Assembly: GCF_014055025.1 (NCBI RefSeq)
Contig: NZ_CP059571.1
Coordinates: 806,001-870,000 of the forward strand
DNA: 64,000 nucleotides
Direction: 5' to 3'
DNA from: Neisseria bacilliformis
GTDB lineage: Bacteria > Pseudomonadota > Gammaproteobacteria > Burkholderiales > Neisseriaceae
Below are positions 16,597-25,195 of this stretch, piece by piece. A model generated the notes under the pieces. The model was given only the letters and a program-made list of their open reading frames with translations, did no database searches and was not told the DNA's origin. The number at the start of each line of letters is the position of its first letter. Within the stretch, counting starts at the first letter, position 1. The position numbers and the translations under genes are program-made.

Positions 16597-17851
16597 TCCC
16601 ACCCGACGGCTGGATGTGTTCCGTACGCTTTCAGACGGCCTACAAGTGGCCGTCGGCACGCTGGCGCAGGACAAATCAGGCGTGTATTTCGCCTATGAAG
16701 CCGATTATTTGGCGCAGTTCGGCAATCTTTCGCCCTTTGCGCTCAAAGCCGACACCCGTTTGCAAGCCGCCCCGCCGCAGCCGCACTACGGCCTGCACGG
16801 CGTGTTTGCCGACAGCCTGCCCGACGGCTGGGGCTTGCTGCTGCAAGACCGCTATTTCCGCCAACTGGGCTGGTTGCCGCAGCAAATCAGCGCCATGGAC
16901 AGGCTCGCTTTTGTGGGCAATCGAGGCATTGGTGCGCTCTCGTACCAGCCTGCGTTTGACGAGGTTTCAAGCGGCGAAAACATCAGTTTGCACGAGCTGG
17001 GTGAGCAGGCGCAGGCGGTGTTTGACGGCCAGACCGAAGAGGTGTTGCAAGCCCTGTTGGCGGCAGGCAGTTCGGGCGGCGCACGGCCGAAAGCGCAGAT
17101 TTTTATGTCAGCCGACCGCCAAACTTGCCGCACCACGGCGCAAGCAGGCGATGAGGCTTGGATTGTCAAATTCACGTCTGCCAACCTGCCGCTCGGTTTG
17201 GAAGAAAGCCTGTGCGAGGCCGCCTATCTGACCATGGCGCAACGGGCGGGCTTGCAACCCGTGGAATGGGCGTTGTTTGACGCACCGCAAGGGCGCAAAT
17301 GGCTGGGGGTAAAACGGTTTGACTGGCGCAGCGGCACAGACGGACGGCAGCACGTCCACAGCGCAAGCGGCCTGCTCGGCGCAGATTTCCGCCTGCCGAG
17401 CTTGGATTACGACGACCTGATCAAAGCCGCCAAACTGCTCTGCCGCTCCGCCGCCGCCGCACGCCTGCAATTTGCCCGAGCGGCGTTCAACCTGTTCGCC
17501 CTCAACCAAGACGACCACGCCAAAAACTTCGCCTTTATCCAAGCCGACAACGGCGACTGGTCGCCCAGTCCGCTATACGACATCACATTCAACCCGAGCC
17601 GCTTCGGCGAACACACCACCGCATTCGGCGGCCACGGCAAACGTCCGCCCAAAGCCGCCATCGAAAAACTCGCCAAACGGGCAGGCTTCGACAACTGGGC
17701 GGAAGTCAAAACCGTCCTGCAACAAACCGCCGACAGCCTCGCCGGCTTTGCCGGCATCGCTAAAGAACTCGGCGTAAAAAGCAGCACCATCACCCTAATC
17801 CAAAGCCGGCTTAATCAGATTTGGCAGGAAAACAATGGCTTGCTGGCATAA
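16586..17851 (+). CDS. hipA: HipA-family serine/threonine kinase toxin
   Basis: 421 residues. The N-terminal HipA1 (couple_hipA) domain covers about 1-120. The HipA-like kinase follows: GSSGGARPKA (161-170), VKF (194-196), the catalytic loop NQDDHAKN (307-314, D310 the likely base) and the metal-binding YDITF (331-335, D332). In E. coli HipA phosphorylates glutamyl-tRNA synthetase and induces persistence; targets differ among homologues, so the target here is unknown. An inverted DUS lies in frame near the start (LSDGLQ). All expected kinase residues are present, so the toxin looks functional. Confidence 0.93.
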   Translation: MRFNPTRRLDVFRTLSDGLQVAVGTLAQDKSGVYFAYEADYLAQFGNLSPFALKADTRLQAAPPQPHYGLHGVFADSLPDGWGLLLQDRYFRQLGWLPQQISAMDRLAFVGNRGIGALSYQPAFDEVSSGENISLHELGEQAQAVFDGQTEEVLQALLAAGSSGGARPKAQIFMSADRQTCRTTAQAGDEAWIVKFTSANLPLGLEESLCEAAYLTMAQRAGLQPVEWALFDAPQGRKWLGVKRFDWRSGTDGRQHVHSASGLLGADFRLPSLDYDDLIKAAKLLCRSAAAARLQFARAAFNLFALNQDDHAKNFAFIQADNGDWSPSPLYDITFNPSRFGEHTTAFGGHGKRPPKAAIEKLAKRAGFDNWAEVKTVLQQTADSLAGFAGIAKELGVKSSTITLIQSRLNQIWQENNGLLA

Positions 17852-17901
17852 AAGGCAGCCTGAAAAACTGTTTGGCCGATATTTGACTGATAGAGAACAA
17901 C

Positions 17902-18801
17902 ATGCCCCAAAACCGCAATTTCAACGACCTCTACGCCTTCACCCAAGTCGTCAAACTCGGCAATTTCAGCCGTGCGGCGCAGTCGCTCGGGGTGCAGCCA
18001 TCGGCACTCAGCCACCGCATGAACGACTTGGAAAACCGCTTAAACACCAAGCTGTTAAACCGCACCACCCGTTCCATGTCGCCTACGGAGGCGGGGCAGC
18101 GGCTGTATGAGCGGATTGCGCCGATGTTCGGCGGCATTCAGGAGGAGCTGGCGGCGTTGGGCGATTTGCGCGGCAAAGTGTCGGGCAGGCTGCGGATTAA
18201 CGCCGCCGAAAACCCCGCCTATTGCCTGATTTACCCGAAAGTGCGGTCGTTTTTGGCGCAGTTTCCCGAGGTGGACGTAGAGATTTTGATCAGCAACAGT
18301 TGGTCGGACATTGTGGCGCAGGGCTTTGATTTCGGCGTGCGGTCGCTGGGCGACGTGGCGCAGGACATGGTCGCCGTGCCGATTTCGGGCGAACGGGCGA
18401 TGTGCGTCGTTGCCGCGCCCGACTATCTCACCCGCCACGGGCAGCCTGAAACGCCGTCCGAACTGGTGCAACACCGCTGCATCGTGCCCGCGTTCAACGC
18501 CTTTAACCGCTTGGACGACTGGGAGTTTTTCCAAAACGGGCAAATCCACCGCGTGCGTGTGCCCGCCAGCCTCACCTTCAACAGCACCGCCCTCATCAAA
18601 ACCGCCGCCCTCGACGGCTTGGGGCTGACCTGGCTGCCGCATTATGCCGTCGCCGACGAACTGGCTTCGGGCGCACTGGTGGAAATATTCTCCAACGCCC
18701 GCGCCGTCTATCCGCCGATGGCCTTGTACTACCTGCCCAACCGCCACAAAACACAGGCGGCGGAGGCGTTGATTGAGTGGTTGAAGGCGGAGGCCGTCTG
18801 A
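17902..18801 (+). CDS. LysR-family transcriptional regulator
   Basis: 299 residues. The N-terminal winged helix covers about 7-66 (FSRAAQSLGVQPSALSHRMNDLE). An effector-binding domain of the CrgA/AaeR-like type follows (SGRLRINAAENPAY). It lies 50 bp after hipA on the same strand with no terminator between, and no divergent target is evident. The last codons, GAG GCC GTC TGA, are supplied by a DUS, giving a C-terminal EAV. The regulon is unknown. Confidence 0.92.
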   Translation: MPQNRNFNDLYAFTQVVKLGNFSRAAQSLGVQPSALSHRMNDLENRLNTKLLNRTTRSMSPTEAGQRLYERIAPMFGGIQEELAALGDLRGKVSGRLRINAAENPAYCLIYPKVRSFLAQFPEVDVEILISNSWSDIVAQGFDFGVRSLGDVAQDMVAVPISGERAMCVVAAPDYLTRHGQPETPSELVQHRCIVPAFNAFNRLDDWEFFQNGQIHRVRVPASLTFNSTALIKTAALDGLGLTWLPHYAVADELASGALVEIFSNARAVYPPMALYYLPNRHKTQAAEALIEWLKAEAV

Positions 18802-18807
18802 AAACCC

Positions 18808-18988
18808 GTAGGGTGGGTCTCGACCCACCATAACCGGTGCCGATCGAAATATGGTGGGTCGAGATCCACCCTACATTGCTTTAAAACCCGTCATTCCCGC
18901 GCAGGCGGGAATCTTGGCGGAGGTCGGCAATCTGTTGTTTTTCCAAACATTGCCTAGCGTCAAACCAGATTCCCGCCTGCGCGGGAAT
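18808..18988. repeat. Repeat mosaic (palindrome unit plus dRS3-RS-dRS3), left of the SPFH gene
   Basis: GTAGGGTGGGTCTCGACCC...ATCCACCCTAC inverted unit (18808-18874), then two dRS3 copies, ATTCCC-N8-GGGAAT, at 18893-18912 and 18969-18988 around a 56-bp spacer. This is the Neisserial intergenic mosaic element arrangement. The remainder to 19144 holds two DUS and no gene. Confidence 0.85.
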
Positions 18989-19144
18989 GACGGTGCTTGG
19001 GGAACACGAAGGTTTGCAAAGGTTTCAGCTTGCCCCATCCTTGCGTCCGGTATGCTTTTCGCGTCGCAGAAGCCCGCAAACTCGCTTTCAGACGGCCTTA
19101 CCCTTACAATTAGGCCGTCTGAAAACCGTCCGCAGGAAAACACC

Positions 19145-20020
19145 ATGAAAACCCCCGCCCCCAACCCTACGCCGAACGCGCCCGCCGTCAAATCCCGCAA
19201 AGCCTTCTGGCTCGGTGCAGCAGCCCTTGCCGCCCTGCTGCTGCTCGCCCTGTTCCACCCCTTCACCCGCATCGACACCGGTCAAATCGGCGTGGTGCGC
19301 ACCTTCAACGGCAAAATCGCCGACCAGCCCGCCGCCGTCGGCTGGCACACCACCTTCACCAGCCGCATCGACAAATACACCGTCAAAGAAATCCCCGTGC
19401 AGCTGCAAGATTTGCGCCCCACCACCAAAGAAAACATCTCCCTGCGCGACTTGGATTTTGAAATCCAATACTCCGTCAACCCCATGAAAACGCCGATGAT
19501 TGCCGCCAAATATTCCAATATGAACGGCTACGAGCAAAACAGCGGCATCTACATCCCCGCCTACATGTTGGTGGAAAAACAGGCAAAATCCGTGTCCGCC
19601 GACGCCGTCTCCCGCTTTGAAGCCCTCGCCATCAACGCCAAGCGCAACGAGCTGGAAAACATCATCCGCACCAACCTGCAAAAGGACCTGGACGCCAACG
19701 ACCCCGACACCTTCACCGTCAGCCGCGTAACCATCTCCAACCTGCTGCCCGACGAAAAAATCCAAGAATCCATCCGCATGATTGCCGACTCGGAAAACCG
19801 CAAACAGGTTGCCATCAACAAGCTGGAAATCGCCAAAACCGAAGCCGAAGAAAACCGCGTGCGCTCGCAGTCGCTGGACGACAAAATCCTCGCCGAAAAA
19901 ACGCTGGAAGCCCTGATTAAAATGGGCGAAAAAGGCAATGTGGTCGTCGTGCCGCTGGACTTCAAAGGCACGATTATGACCGGAACAGGCGGCAGCCATG
20001 CGCCCGCGCATCCAAAATAG
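19145..20020 (+). CDS. SPFH/Band-7 (prohibitin-like) membrane protein
   Basis: 291 residues. A proline-rich cytoplasmic start is followed by one membrane anchor (about 19-37) and a Band-7 domain beginning RIDTGQIGVVRTFNGKI. A charged helical region follows (KLEIAKTEAEENRVRSQS). Such proteins oligomerise on the inner membrane and often regulate proteases or form microdomains; the partner is not indicated. The gene is alone and bracketed by two direct copies of the same repeat mosaic (18808-18988 and 20033-20204). That arrangement suits gain or loss by recombination. Confidence 0.88.
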   Translation: MKTPAPNPTPNAPAVKSRKAFWLGAAALAALLLLALFHPFTRIDTGQIGVVRTFNGKIADQPAAVGWHTTFTSRIDKYTVKEIPVQLQDLRPTTKENISLRDLDFEIQYSVNPMKTPMIAAKYSNMNGYEQNSGIYIPAYMLVEKQAKSVSADAVSRFEALAINAKRNELENIIRTNLQKDLDANDPDTFTVSRVTISNLLPDEKIQESIRMIADSENRKQVAINKLEIAKTEAEENRVRSQSLDDKILAEKTLEALIKMGEKGNVVVVPLDFKGTIMTGTGGSHAPAHPK

Positions 20021-20032
20021 GCGGGGCAGATT

Positions 20033-20204
20033 GTAGGGGTCTCGACCCACCGCGTTGTCATCGGAATGGTGGGTCGAGACCCACCCTACAAAGGCTTTAA
20101 AATCCGTCATTTCCGCGCAGGCGGGAATCTTGGCTGGCTGCGGCAATCTGTTGTTTTTCCAAACCTTACCGAGCATCAAACCAGATTCCCGCCTGCGCGG
20201 GAAT
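20033..20204. repeat. Repeat mosaic, right of the SPFH gene
   Basis: Same order and orientation as 18808-18988: a GTAGGGGTCTCGACCC inverted unit (20033-20089), then dRS3-like sequences at 20109-20128 (one mismatch, ATTTCC) and 20185-20204 around a spacer closely similar to the left one. Confidence 0.85.
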
Positions 20205-20229
20205 GACGGTGGCAGGGAAACACAAGCAT

Positions 20230-20299
20230 GTAGGTCGGGCATTTATGCCCGACAAACCACCGGCCACAGAAAAACGTCGGGCATAAATGCCCGGCCTGC
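20230..20299. repeat. GGTCGGGCAT inverted repeat
   Basis: GTAGGTCGGGCATTTATGCC...AAATGCCCGGCCTGC; a relative of the element at 1844-1912. Confidence 0.75.
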
Positions 20300-20345
20300 G
20301 GCAACGGTTCGCAGGCACGCTCGCGGTGGGTGCGGAAACCTGTTT

Positions 20346-20402
20346 TTCAGACGGCCTCAAAGCAGCCTGAAAAGCCGTTGCGGCGGTTTTCAGGCTGCTT
20401 TT
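20346..20402. terminator. Compound DUS and Kingella-type hairpin, terminator of marR
   Basis: An inverted DUS is joined through TCAAAG to AGCAGCCTGAAA. The latter forms a hairpin with TTTTCAGGCTGCTTT (arms about 20359-20377 and 20385-20402). The same 27-bp compound word recurs at 22697 and 23467. Confidence 0.7.
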
Positions 20403-20908
20403 GCGTTTGATTCTTCCAACGCCCCCAGCCACGCTTTCAGCCCGTTTTCAAGCTGTTGCCGCGTGTCGGGGTCGAGTTTTGCCAGCAGGCGTTTTTCGTT
20501 TTCAACGTGCGGGACGACGGCGGTTTCAATCAGGGTTTTGCCGTTTTCGGTGAGGCGCACCAGCATACTGCGTGCGTCCTGCGGGTTGGGCAGGCGTTCG
20601 ATAAATCCTTGTGTTTCCAAGTTTTTCAGGCGCGTGGTCATGGTGCCCGAGCTGACCATCAGCGCACAGTACAGTTCGGTGGGCGTGAGCGTGTAGGGTG
20701 CGCCGCTGCGGCGCAGGGTGGTGAGTACGTCAAAGCCGCCGCCGCCCAGCCCGTGCGCGGCGAATACGCTGTCCAACTCGCGCGAAACCAGCGCAGCGCA
20801 GCGTTTCAGCCGACCGATTAAAGCCATGTTTTCCGATTCCAAATCAGGCAGTTCTGCCTGCCATTGGGCGACGATGGTGTCGATTGTGTCGGTGTGCGGT
20901 GTGTCCAT
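20390..20908 (-). CDS. MarR-family transcriptional regulator
   Basis: 172 residues, winged-helix MarR fold; the recognition region is about TPTELYCALMVSSGTMTTRLKNLE, followed by the wing NPQDARSMLVRLTENGK. ATG 20906-20908 (MDTPHTD) is chosen because GGAG lies 8-9 bp upstream; a longer TTG start would cover that site. It is divergent from the nitroreductase gene, and the 102-bp gap holds two matching palindromes, so it probably represses both genes. The inducer is unknown. Confidence 0.9.
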   Translation of the reverse strand: MDTPHTDTIDTIVAQWQAELPDLESENMALIGRLKRCAALVSRELDSVFAAHGLGGGGFDVLTTLRRSGAPYTLTPTELYCALMVSSGTMTTRLKNLETQGFIERLPNPQDARSMLVRLTENGKTLIETAVVPHVENEKRLLAKLDPDTRQQLENGLKAWLGALEESNAKAA

Positions 20909-20940
20909 ATTTATGTTCTCCAAACATTTGCCGCGTTATT

Positions 20941-20994
20941 TTATCTTGACGACGAGATAACCTGCAATTATGATTTGTCTCGCATTCAAGATAA
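20941..20994. promoter_or_regulatory. Two MarR-type operators between marR and the nitroreductase gene
   Basis: TTATCT-N8-AGATAA (20941-20960) and TTGTCT-N8-AGATAA (20975-20994), 34 bp centre to centre, with the half-site element TCTTGA/TCAAGA in both. The equal spacing and the location between divergent genes support a shared operator region. Confidence 0.65.
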
Positions 20995-21010
20995 ATCATT
21001 GGAGTTTCCC

Positions 21011-21673
21011 ATGCTTGCTGACAAACAAACCGTTCTCGACGCTTTTCATTTGCGCCATGCCTGCAAAAAATACGACCCGTCCAAAAAAATCAGCCGCGCT
21101 GATTTTGATTTCATTCTGGAAACCGCGCGGCTTTCACCCAGCTCGTTCGGGCTGGAACCCTGGCGTTTCCTTGTGATTCAAAACCCCGCGCTGCGCAAAG
21201 AACTGCGCGGCATCGCGTCGGGCGCGGCGGAAAAACTCGACGCATGCAGCCATTTTGTGATTCTGCTCTCGCGCAAACAGGCGGCTTTGCAGGCGGACTA
21301 CCGCAGCAGAATGTGGGGCGCGGTGCAGGGAATGCCTGCCGAAGCCGTTGAAATGTGCGAGGCGTTTTTCCAAAATTTTGCCGAACACGATTTCAGGCTC
21401 AACGAAAGCCCGCGTGCGTTTGACGATTGGGCGGCAAAACAAACCTACATCGCGCTGGCGAATATGATGACCGCCGCCACGCTCATCGGCATCGATTCCA
21501 CGCCGATGGAAGGCTTTGATATGGCGGCGGCCAACCGCCTGCTGGCGGAAAAAGGGCTGATGAATCCCGACGAATTTCAAGTTGCGGTCATGGCTGCATT
21601 CGGCTACCGCGCCGACGAACCGCGCGGCAAAACCCGCCTGTCTGCGGAAGAAATGATTGAATGGGTTGAGTAA
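21011..21673 (+). CDS. Nitroreductase-family NAD(P)H-dependent flavin oxidoreductase
   Basis: 220 residues, FMN-binding nitroreductase fold (HLRHACKKYDPSKKIS; ARLSPSSFGLEPWRF). The family reduces quinones and nitro compounds in the cytoplasm. The start is ATG 21011 with GGAG at 21001-21004. The divergent marR gene and two shared palindromes suggest induction by an electrophile or quinone-like ligand, which is inference. Confidence 0.9.
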   Translation: MLADKQTVLDAFHLRHACKKYDPSKKISRADFDFILETARLSPSSFGLEPWRFLVIQNPALRKELRGIASGAAEKLDACSHFVILLSRKQAALQADYRSRMWGAVQGMPAEAVEMCEAFFQNFAEHDFRLNESPRAFDDWAAKQTYIALANMMTAATLIGIDSTPMEGFDMAAANRLLAEKGLMNPDEFQVAVMAAFGYRADEPRGKTRLSAEEMIEWVE

Positions 21674-21769
21674 ACCCGCTTTCAGACGGCCTTTTACAGA
21701 CAGCCTGAAACCGAAAAGGCCGTCTGAAATTATCAAAATAACGCCGAAACCGCATCAAGGAATCCGATC
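21674..21769. repeat. Clustered uptake sequences
   Basis: Inverted DUS, a CAGACAGCCTGAAA word close to the Kingella dialect, and a forward DUS within about 50 bp. They can fold into a terminator after the nitroreductase gene. Confidence 0.55.
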
Positions 21770-22621
21770 ATGCCAAACCTCCGCACCCGCGACCTGCTCT
21801 TCACCGCGCCCGCCCCGCTGATTTGGGGCAGCACTTATCTCGTTACCACCGAATTTCTGCCGCCGAACCGCCCGTTTACCGCCGCGCTGCTGCGCGTTTT
21901 GCCCGCAGGTGTGCTGCTGCTGGCTTACACCCGCCGCCTGCCCGCGCGGGGCGAATGGGCGCGGCTGTTTCTGCTCGGTGTGCTCAATATCGGGCTGTTT
22001 CAGGCCATGCTGTTTGTGGCCGCCTACCGCCTGCCCGGCGGATTGGCGGCGGTGCTGAGTTCCACGCAGACGCTGATGATTTTGGTACTGACCGCGCTCA
22101 TCGGCAAAACCATGCCGCCCAAAGCCGCATGGGCATGGGCGGCGGCGGGCGTAGCGGGCATCGCGCTGTTGGTGCTGTCTCCGCAGGCGCGGTTTGACGG
22201 CTGGGGTATCGCCGCCGCACTGCTGGGCGCGGCTTCGATGGCGTTTGGCGTGTATCTGTCGAAACACTGGCGGTTTTCTCTTCCACCATTGGCGTTTACA
22301 GGCTGGCAACTGCTGTTCGGCGGCTTGATCCTGCTGCCCGCCGCCCTCATGCTGGAAACCCCGCCTGACACGCTCACGGCGGCGAATATCGGCGGTTATC
22401 TCTATCTCTGCCTGTTTGGCGCGGTGTTGTCTTACGCGCTGTTTTTCCGAGGCATCGCCAAACTGCCGCCCGCCGTGGTTTCCTCGCTGGGCTTGTTAAG
22501 CCCCGTGTGCGCATTCGTGCTGGGCTGGCTGTTTCTCAATCAGGGCATGGACGCGAAATCGCTGGCAGGCTTCGCGCTGGCTCTGGCTTCGATTGTCGGG
22601 GTACAGCGGGCGGTGCGATAA
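21770..22621 (+). CDS. EamA-family (DMT superfamily) exporter
   Basis: 283 residues, ten predicted membrane segments in two EamA repeats (first from APLIWGSTYLVTTEF, second from WGIAAALLGAASMAFGVYLSKHW). The family exports metabolites or amino acids across the inner membrane; the substrate is not evident. It is monocistronic, flanked by DUS clusters. Confidence 0.88.
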   Translation: MPNLRTRDLLFTAPAPLIWGSTYLVTTEFLPPNRPFTAALLRVLPAGVLLLAYTRRLPARGEWARLFLLGVLNIGLFQAMLFVAAYRLPGGLAAVLSSTQTLMILVLTALIGKTMPPKAAWAWAAAGVAGIALLVLSPQARFDGWGIAAALLGAASMAFGVYLSKHWRFSLPPLAFTGWQLLFGGLILLPAALMLETPPDTLTAANIGGYLYLCLFGAVLSYALFFRGIAKLPPAVVSSLGLLSPVCAFVLGWLFLNQGMDAKSLAGFALALASIVGVQRAVR

Positions 22622-22853
22622 GGCGGATTTCAGACGGCCTGAACATGGGTGGTGATTGGGCAGCCTGAAACGGTTTTCTGTCCTTTCAGGCTGCTTTTCA
22701 GACGGCCTCAAAGCAGCCTGAAAGATGCCAATCACAACGCGGCGGGTCGAGACACGCCGCACATTGCCTTAAAATCCGTCCAAAACAGGCAGCCTGAAAG
22801 CGAGTTTGCGCACTTCTGCTAAGCTGAAAACCAACCCGGCAAGGAAACCCCCC
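22622..22853. repeat. DUS clusters of both dialects
   Basis: A Kingella-type hairpin (AGCCTGAAACGG...TTTCAGGCTGCT, about 22662-22694) is followed by the compound DUS word at 22697-22723 and a further AGGCAGCCTGAAAG at about 22789. No gene is seen. Confidence 0.6.
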
Positions 22854-23423
22854 ATGTCGCCCCAACTTCTCTCCGCCCTGATGTGCCTGACGGGTGCACT
22901 GTTTATTCTGGCCAATTTTTATATCCTGCTGGCTTTGCGGCGCGGCAAAGGCACTTCGTTCGCCCCATTCTTCGGCGCGCTTTTATGGTGCGCCGGCATA
23001 AGCGGCATCCAGAAGCAGCACGATATTTCCGATTATTGGTATGCCGCAGCCTTGCTGGACATCGGCATCTGGCTGCTGCCCGCAATGGTTTGGGCGCACT
23101 TGGACGACGCATGGCAGCATTCGTCTTTCCGATGCGTGGCGCAGTTTGTGCGCGATGATGGCGGTACACATTACTGCCTGTCTTTCTACCGCAACGGCGA
23201 TGCGGTGCTGCTTTACCAAGAATCTGACCGGCGCGGCAGCCGCCTGTGGCATTGGGAACGGACGGGCAGGCAATGGCATATCAGCAGCCTGGATTGCAAA
23301 ATCACCGCCGAACAGCAAGGCAGCCGCTTGGTTTTTGCCGACCATGCGGCGCAGCAGGACAATATGTTTCAACACATTATCGGGTTTGAATACATTATCG
23401 GGCAGACGTTTGTACAGAAATAG
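22854..23423 (+). CDS. Membrane protein of unknown function
   Basis: 189 residues, not recognised. The start is ATG 22854 behind AAGGAAA. The first ~90 residues hold three hydrophobic segments (LLSALMCLTGALFILANFY; FAPFFGALLWCAGISG; AALLDIGIWLLPAMVW). The remainder is soluble, aromatic-rich and probably beta (FYRNGDAVLLYQESDRRGSRLWHWERTG). The layout suggests an inner-membrane anchor with a small C-terminal domain. It precedes radA, but repeats separate them. Confidence 0.7.
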   Translation: MSPQLLSALMCLTGALFILANFYILLALRRGKGTSFAPFFGALLWCAGISGIQKQHDISDYWYAAALLDIGIWLLPAMVWAHLDDAWQHSSFRCVAQFVRDDGGTHYCLSFYRNGDAVLLYQESDRRGSRLWHWERTGRQWHISSLDCKITAEQQGSRLVFADHAAQQDNMFQHIIGFEYIIGQTFVQK

Positions 23424-23650
23424 CTTTCAGGCTGCTTTTAGCTTCGCAGAAGCCCGTAAACGCACTTTCAGACGGCCTCAAAGCAGCCTGAAAGCGTAGG
23501 GTGGGTCTTGACCCACCATAACCGATGCCAATCACAACACGACGGGTCGAGACCCGTCCTGCATTGCTTTAAAATCCGTCCCGCCTGTTTCAGGCTGCTC
23601 CCACCCCCAAAAAGCAGTCTGAAAACCCCACCACACAAGGAACAATCAAC
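23424..23650. repeat. Repeat mosaic before radA
   Basis: Kingella-type DUS, the compound DUS word (23467-23493), and a GTAGGGTGGGTCTTGACCC inverted unit (23496-23562). No gene is seen. Confidence 0.65.
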
Positions 23651-25033
23651 ATGGCAAAAGCCCCCAAAACCCTTTACCGCTGCACCGAATGCGGCGGCAC
23701 CGTACCCAAATGGCAGGGCAAATGCCCGCATTGCGGCGAATGGAATACCCTGCAAGAAGACATCGCCGCGCCCGAGCCGAAAAACGCCCGTTTCCAATCG
23801 TGGGCGGCGGAGCGCACGCAGGTGCAGGAATTGTCGCAGGTAACCGCCGTGGAAGTGCCGCGCGAGGCAACGGGCATGGGCGAGCTGGACCGAGTGCTCG
23901 GCGGCGGGCTGGTGGACGGCGCGGTCATTCTGCTGGGCGGCGACCCCGGCATCGGCAAGTCCACGCTGCTGTTGCAAACCATTGCTTTGATGGCGAAAAA
24001 ACGCAAAGTGCTGTATGTGTCGGGCGAGGAATCGGCGCAGCAGGTCGCCCTGCGCGCGCAGCGGCTGGGGCTGAACGCCGAGGGCGTGAACCTGCTGGCG
24101 GAAATCCGTTTGGAGGCGGTTCAGGCTGCCTTAAAGCAGCACGTGCCGAGCGTGGTGGTCATCGACTCCATTCAAACCATGTATTCCGACCAAATCACCT
24201 CCGCGCCCGGCAGCGTGTCGCAGGTGCGCGAGTGCGCCGCGCAGTTCACCCGCATCGCCAAACAGATGGGCATCGCTATGATTTTCGTCGGACACGTTAC
24301 CAAAGACGGCGCCATCGCCGGCCCGCGCGTGCTGGAACACATGGTGGACACCGTACTGTATTTTGAGGGCGACCAGCATTCCAACTACCGCATGATACGT
24401 GCCATCAAAAACCGCTTCGGCGCGGCAAACGAGCTGGGCGTGTTCGCCATGACCGAAACGGGCTTGAAAGGCGTGTCCAACCCGTCCGCCATTTTTCTAG
24501 CGAGCTACCGCGACGACGTGGCAGGCTCGTGCGTGCTGGTAACGCAGGAGGGTAGCCGCCCACTTTTGGTGGAAATTCAATCCCTTGTGGACGACGCGCA
24601 CGGCTTCACGCCCAAACGCCTCACCGTGGGCTTGGAGCAAAACCGCCTCGCCATGCTGCTGGCGGTGCTCAACCGCCACGCGGGCATCGCCTGCTTTGAC
24701 CAAGACGTGTTCCTCAACGCGGTGGGCGGCGTGAAAATCGGCGAGCCTGCGGCGGACTTGGCGGTGATACTGGCGATGCTGTCCAGTTTCCGCAACAAAC
24801 CGCTGCCTGAAAAAATGGTCGCTTTCGGCGAGATTGGTCTCAGCGGCGAAGTGCGCCCCGTGGCACGTGGGCAGGAACGGCTGAAAGAAGCGGAAAAACT
24901 GGGCTTCAAACGCGCCATCGTGCCGAAAGCCAACCTGCCGCGCAATAAAAAAGAGTTTCCGAATTTGGAGATTTTCGGGGTGGAGCGGTTGCAGGAGGCG
25001 GTGCAGTTGGCGAGGGATTTGGCGGAGGGGTAG
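23651..25033 (+). CDS. radA: DNA repair protein RadA (Sms)
   Basis: 460 residues. RadA is a hexameric ATPase that helps process recombination intermediates and D-loop branch migration, and takes part in natural transformation in other bacteria. The N-terminal zinc finger has C11, C14, C25 and C28. Walker A is GDPGIGKST (97-105). The RadA-specific KNRFG is at 253-257, and the C-terminal half is the Lon-protease-like domain. AAGGAACAATCAAC precedes the ATG. The TAG stop abuts a MITE-like element that begins at once. Confidence 0.97.
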   Translation: MAKAPKTLYRCTECGGTVPKWQGKCPHCGEWNTLQEDIAAPEPKNARFQSWAAERTQVQELSQVTAVEVPREATGMGELDRVLGGGLVDGAVILLGGDPGIGKSTLLLQTIALMAKKRKVLYVSGEESAQQVALRAQRLGLNAEGVNLLAEIRLEAVQAALKQHVPSVVVIDSIQTMYSDQITSAPGSVSQVRECAAQFTRIAKQMGIAMIFVGHVTKDGAIAGPRVLEHMVDTVLYFEGDQHSNYRMIRAIKNRFGAANELGVFAMTETGLKGVSNPSAIFLASYRDDVAGSCVLVTQEGSRPLLVEIQSLVDDAHGFTPKRLTVGLEQNRLAMLLAVLNRHAGIACFDQDVFLNAVGGVKIGEPAADLAVILAMLSSFRNKPLPEKMVAFGEIGLSGEVRPVARGQERLKEAEKLGFKRAIVPKANLPRNKKEFPNLEIFGVERLQEAVQLARDLAEG

Positions 25034-25195
25034 GGTCTGTTGGCAATCAACGTGTTGGCGGCTTGTACGCCCTAAAACGGTATCTGCCGCGTTGCAAATC
25101 CTCGCCTATGGACGGCATAGGCGAGTATTCCCGCCTTGCATCTGCCGTTTGATGACGCAAAATCCGCTGCAAAAGTTGAATGCCAACAAACCCCG
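25034..25195. mobile_element. MITE-like element, diverged copy
   Basis: Imperfect terminal inverted repeats GGGTCTGTTGGCAATCAAC and GTTGAATGCCAACAAACCCC enclose about 160 bp with no gene. The termini are clearly related to the better preserved element at 46473-46640. It starts directly at the radA stop. DUS copies fill the rest of the gap to 25270. Confidence 0.65.
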
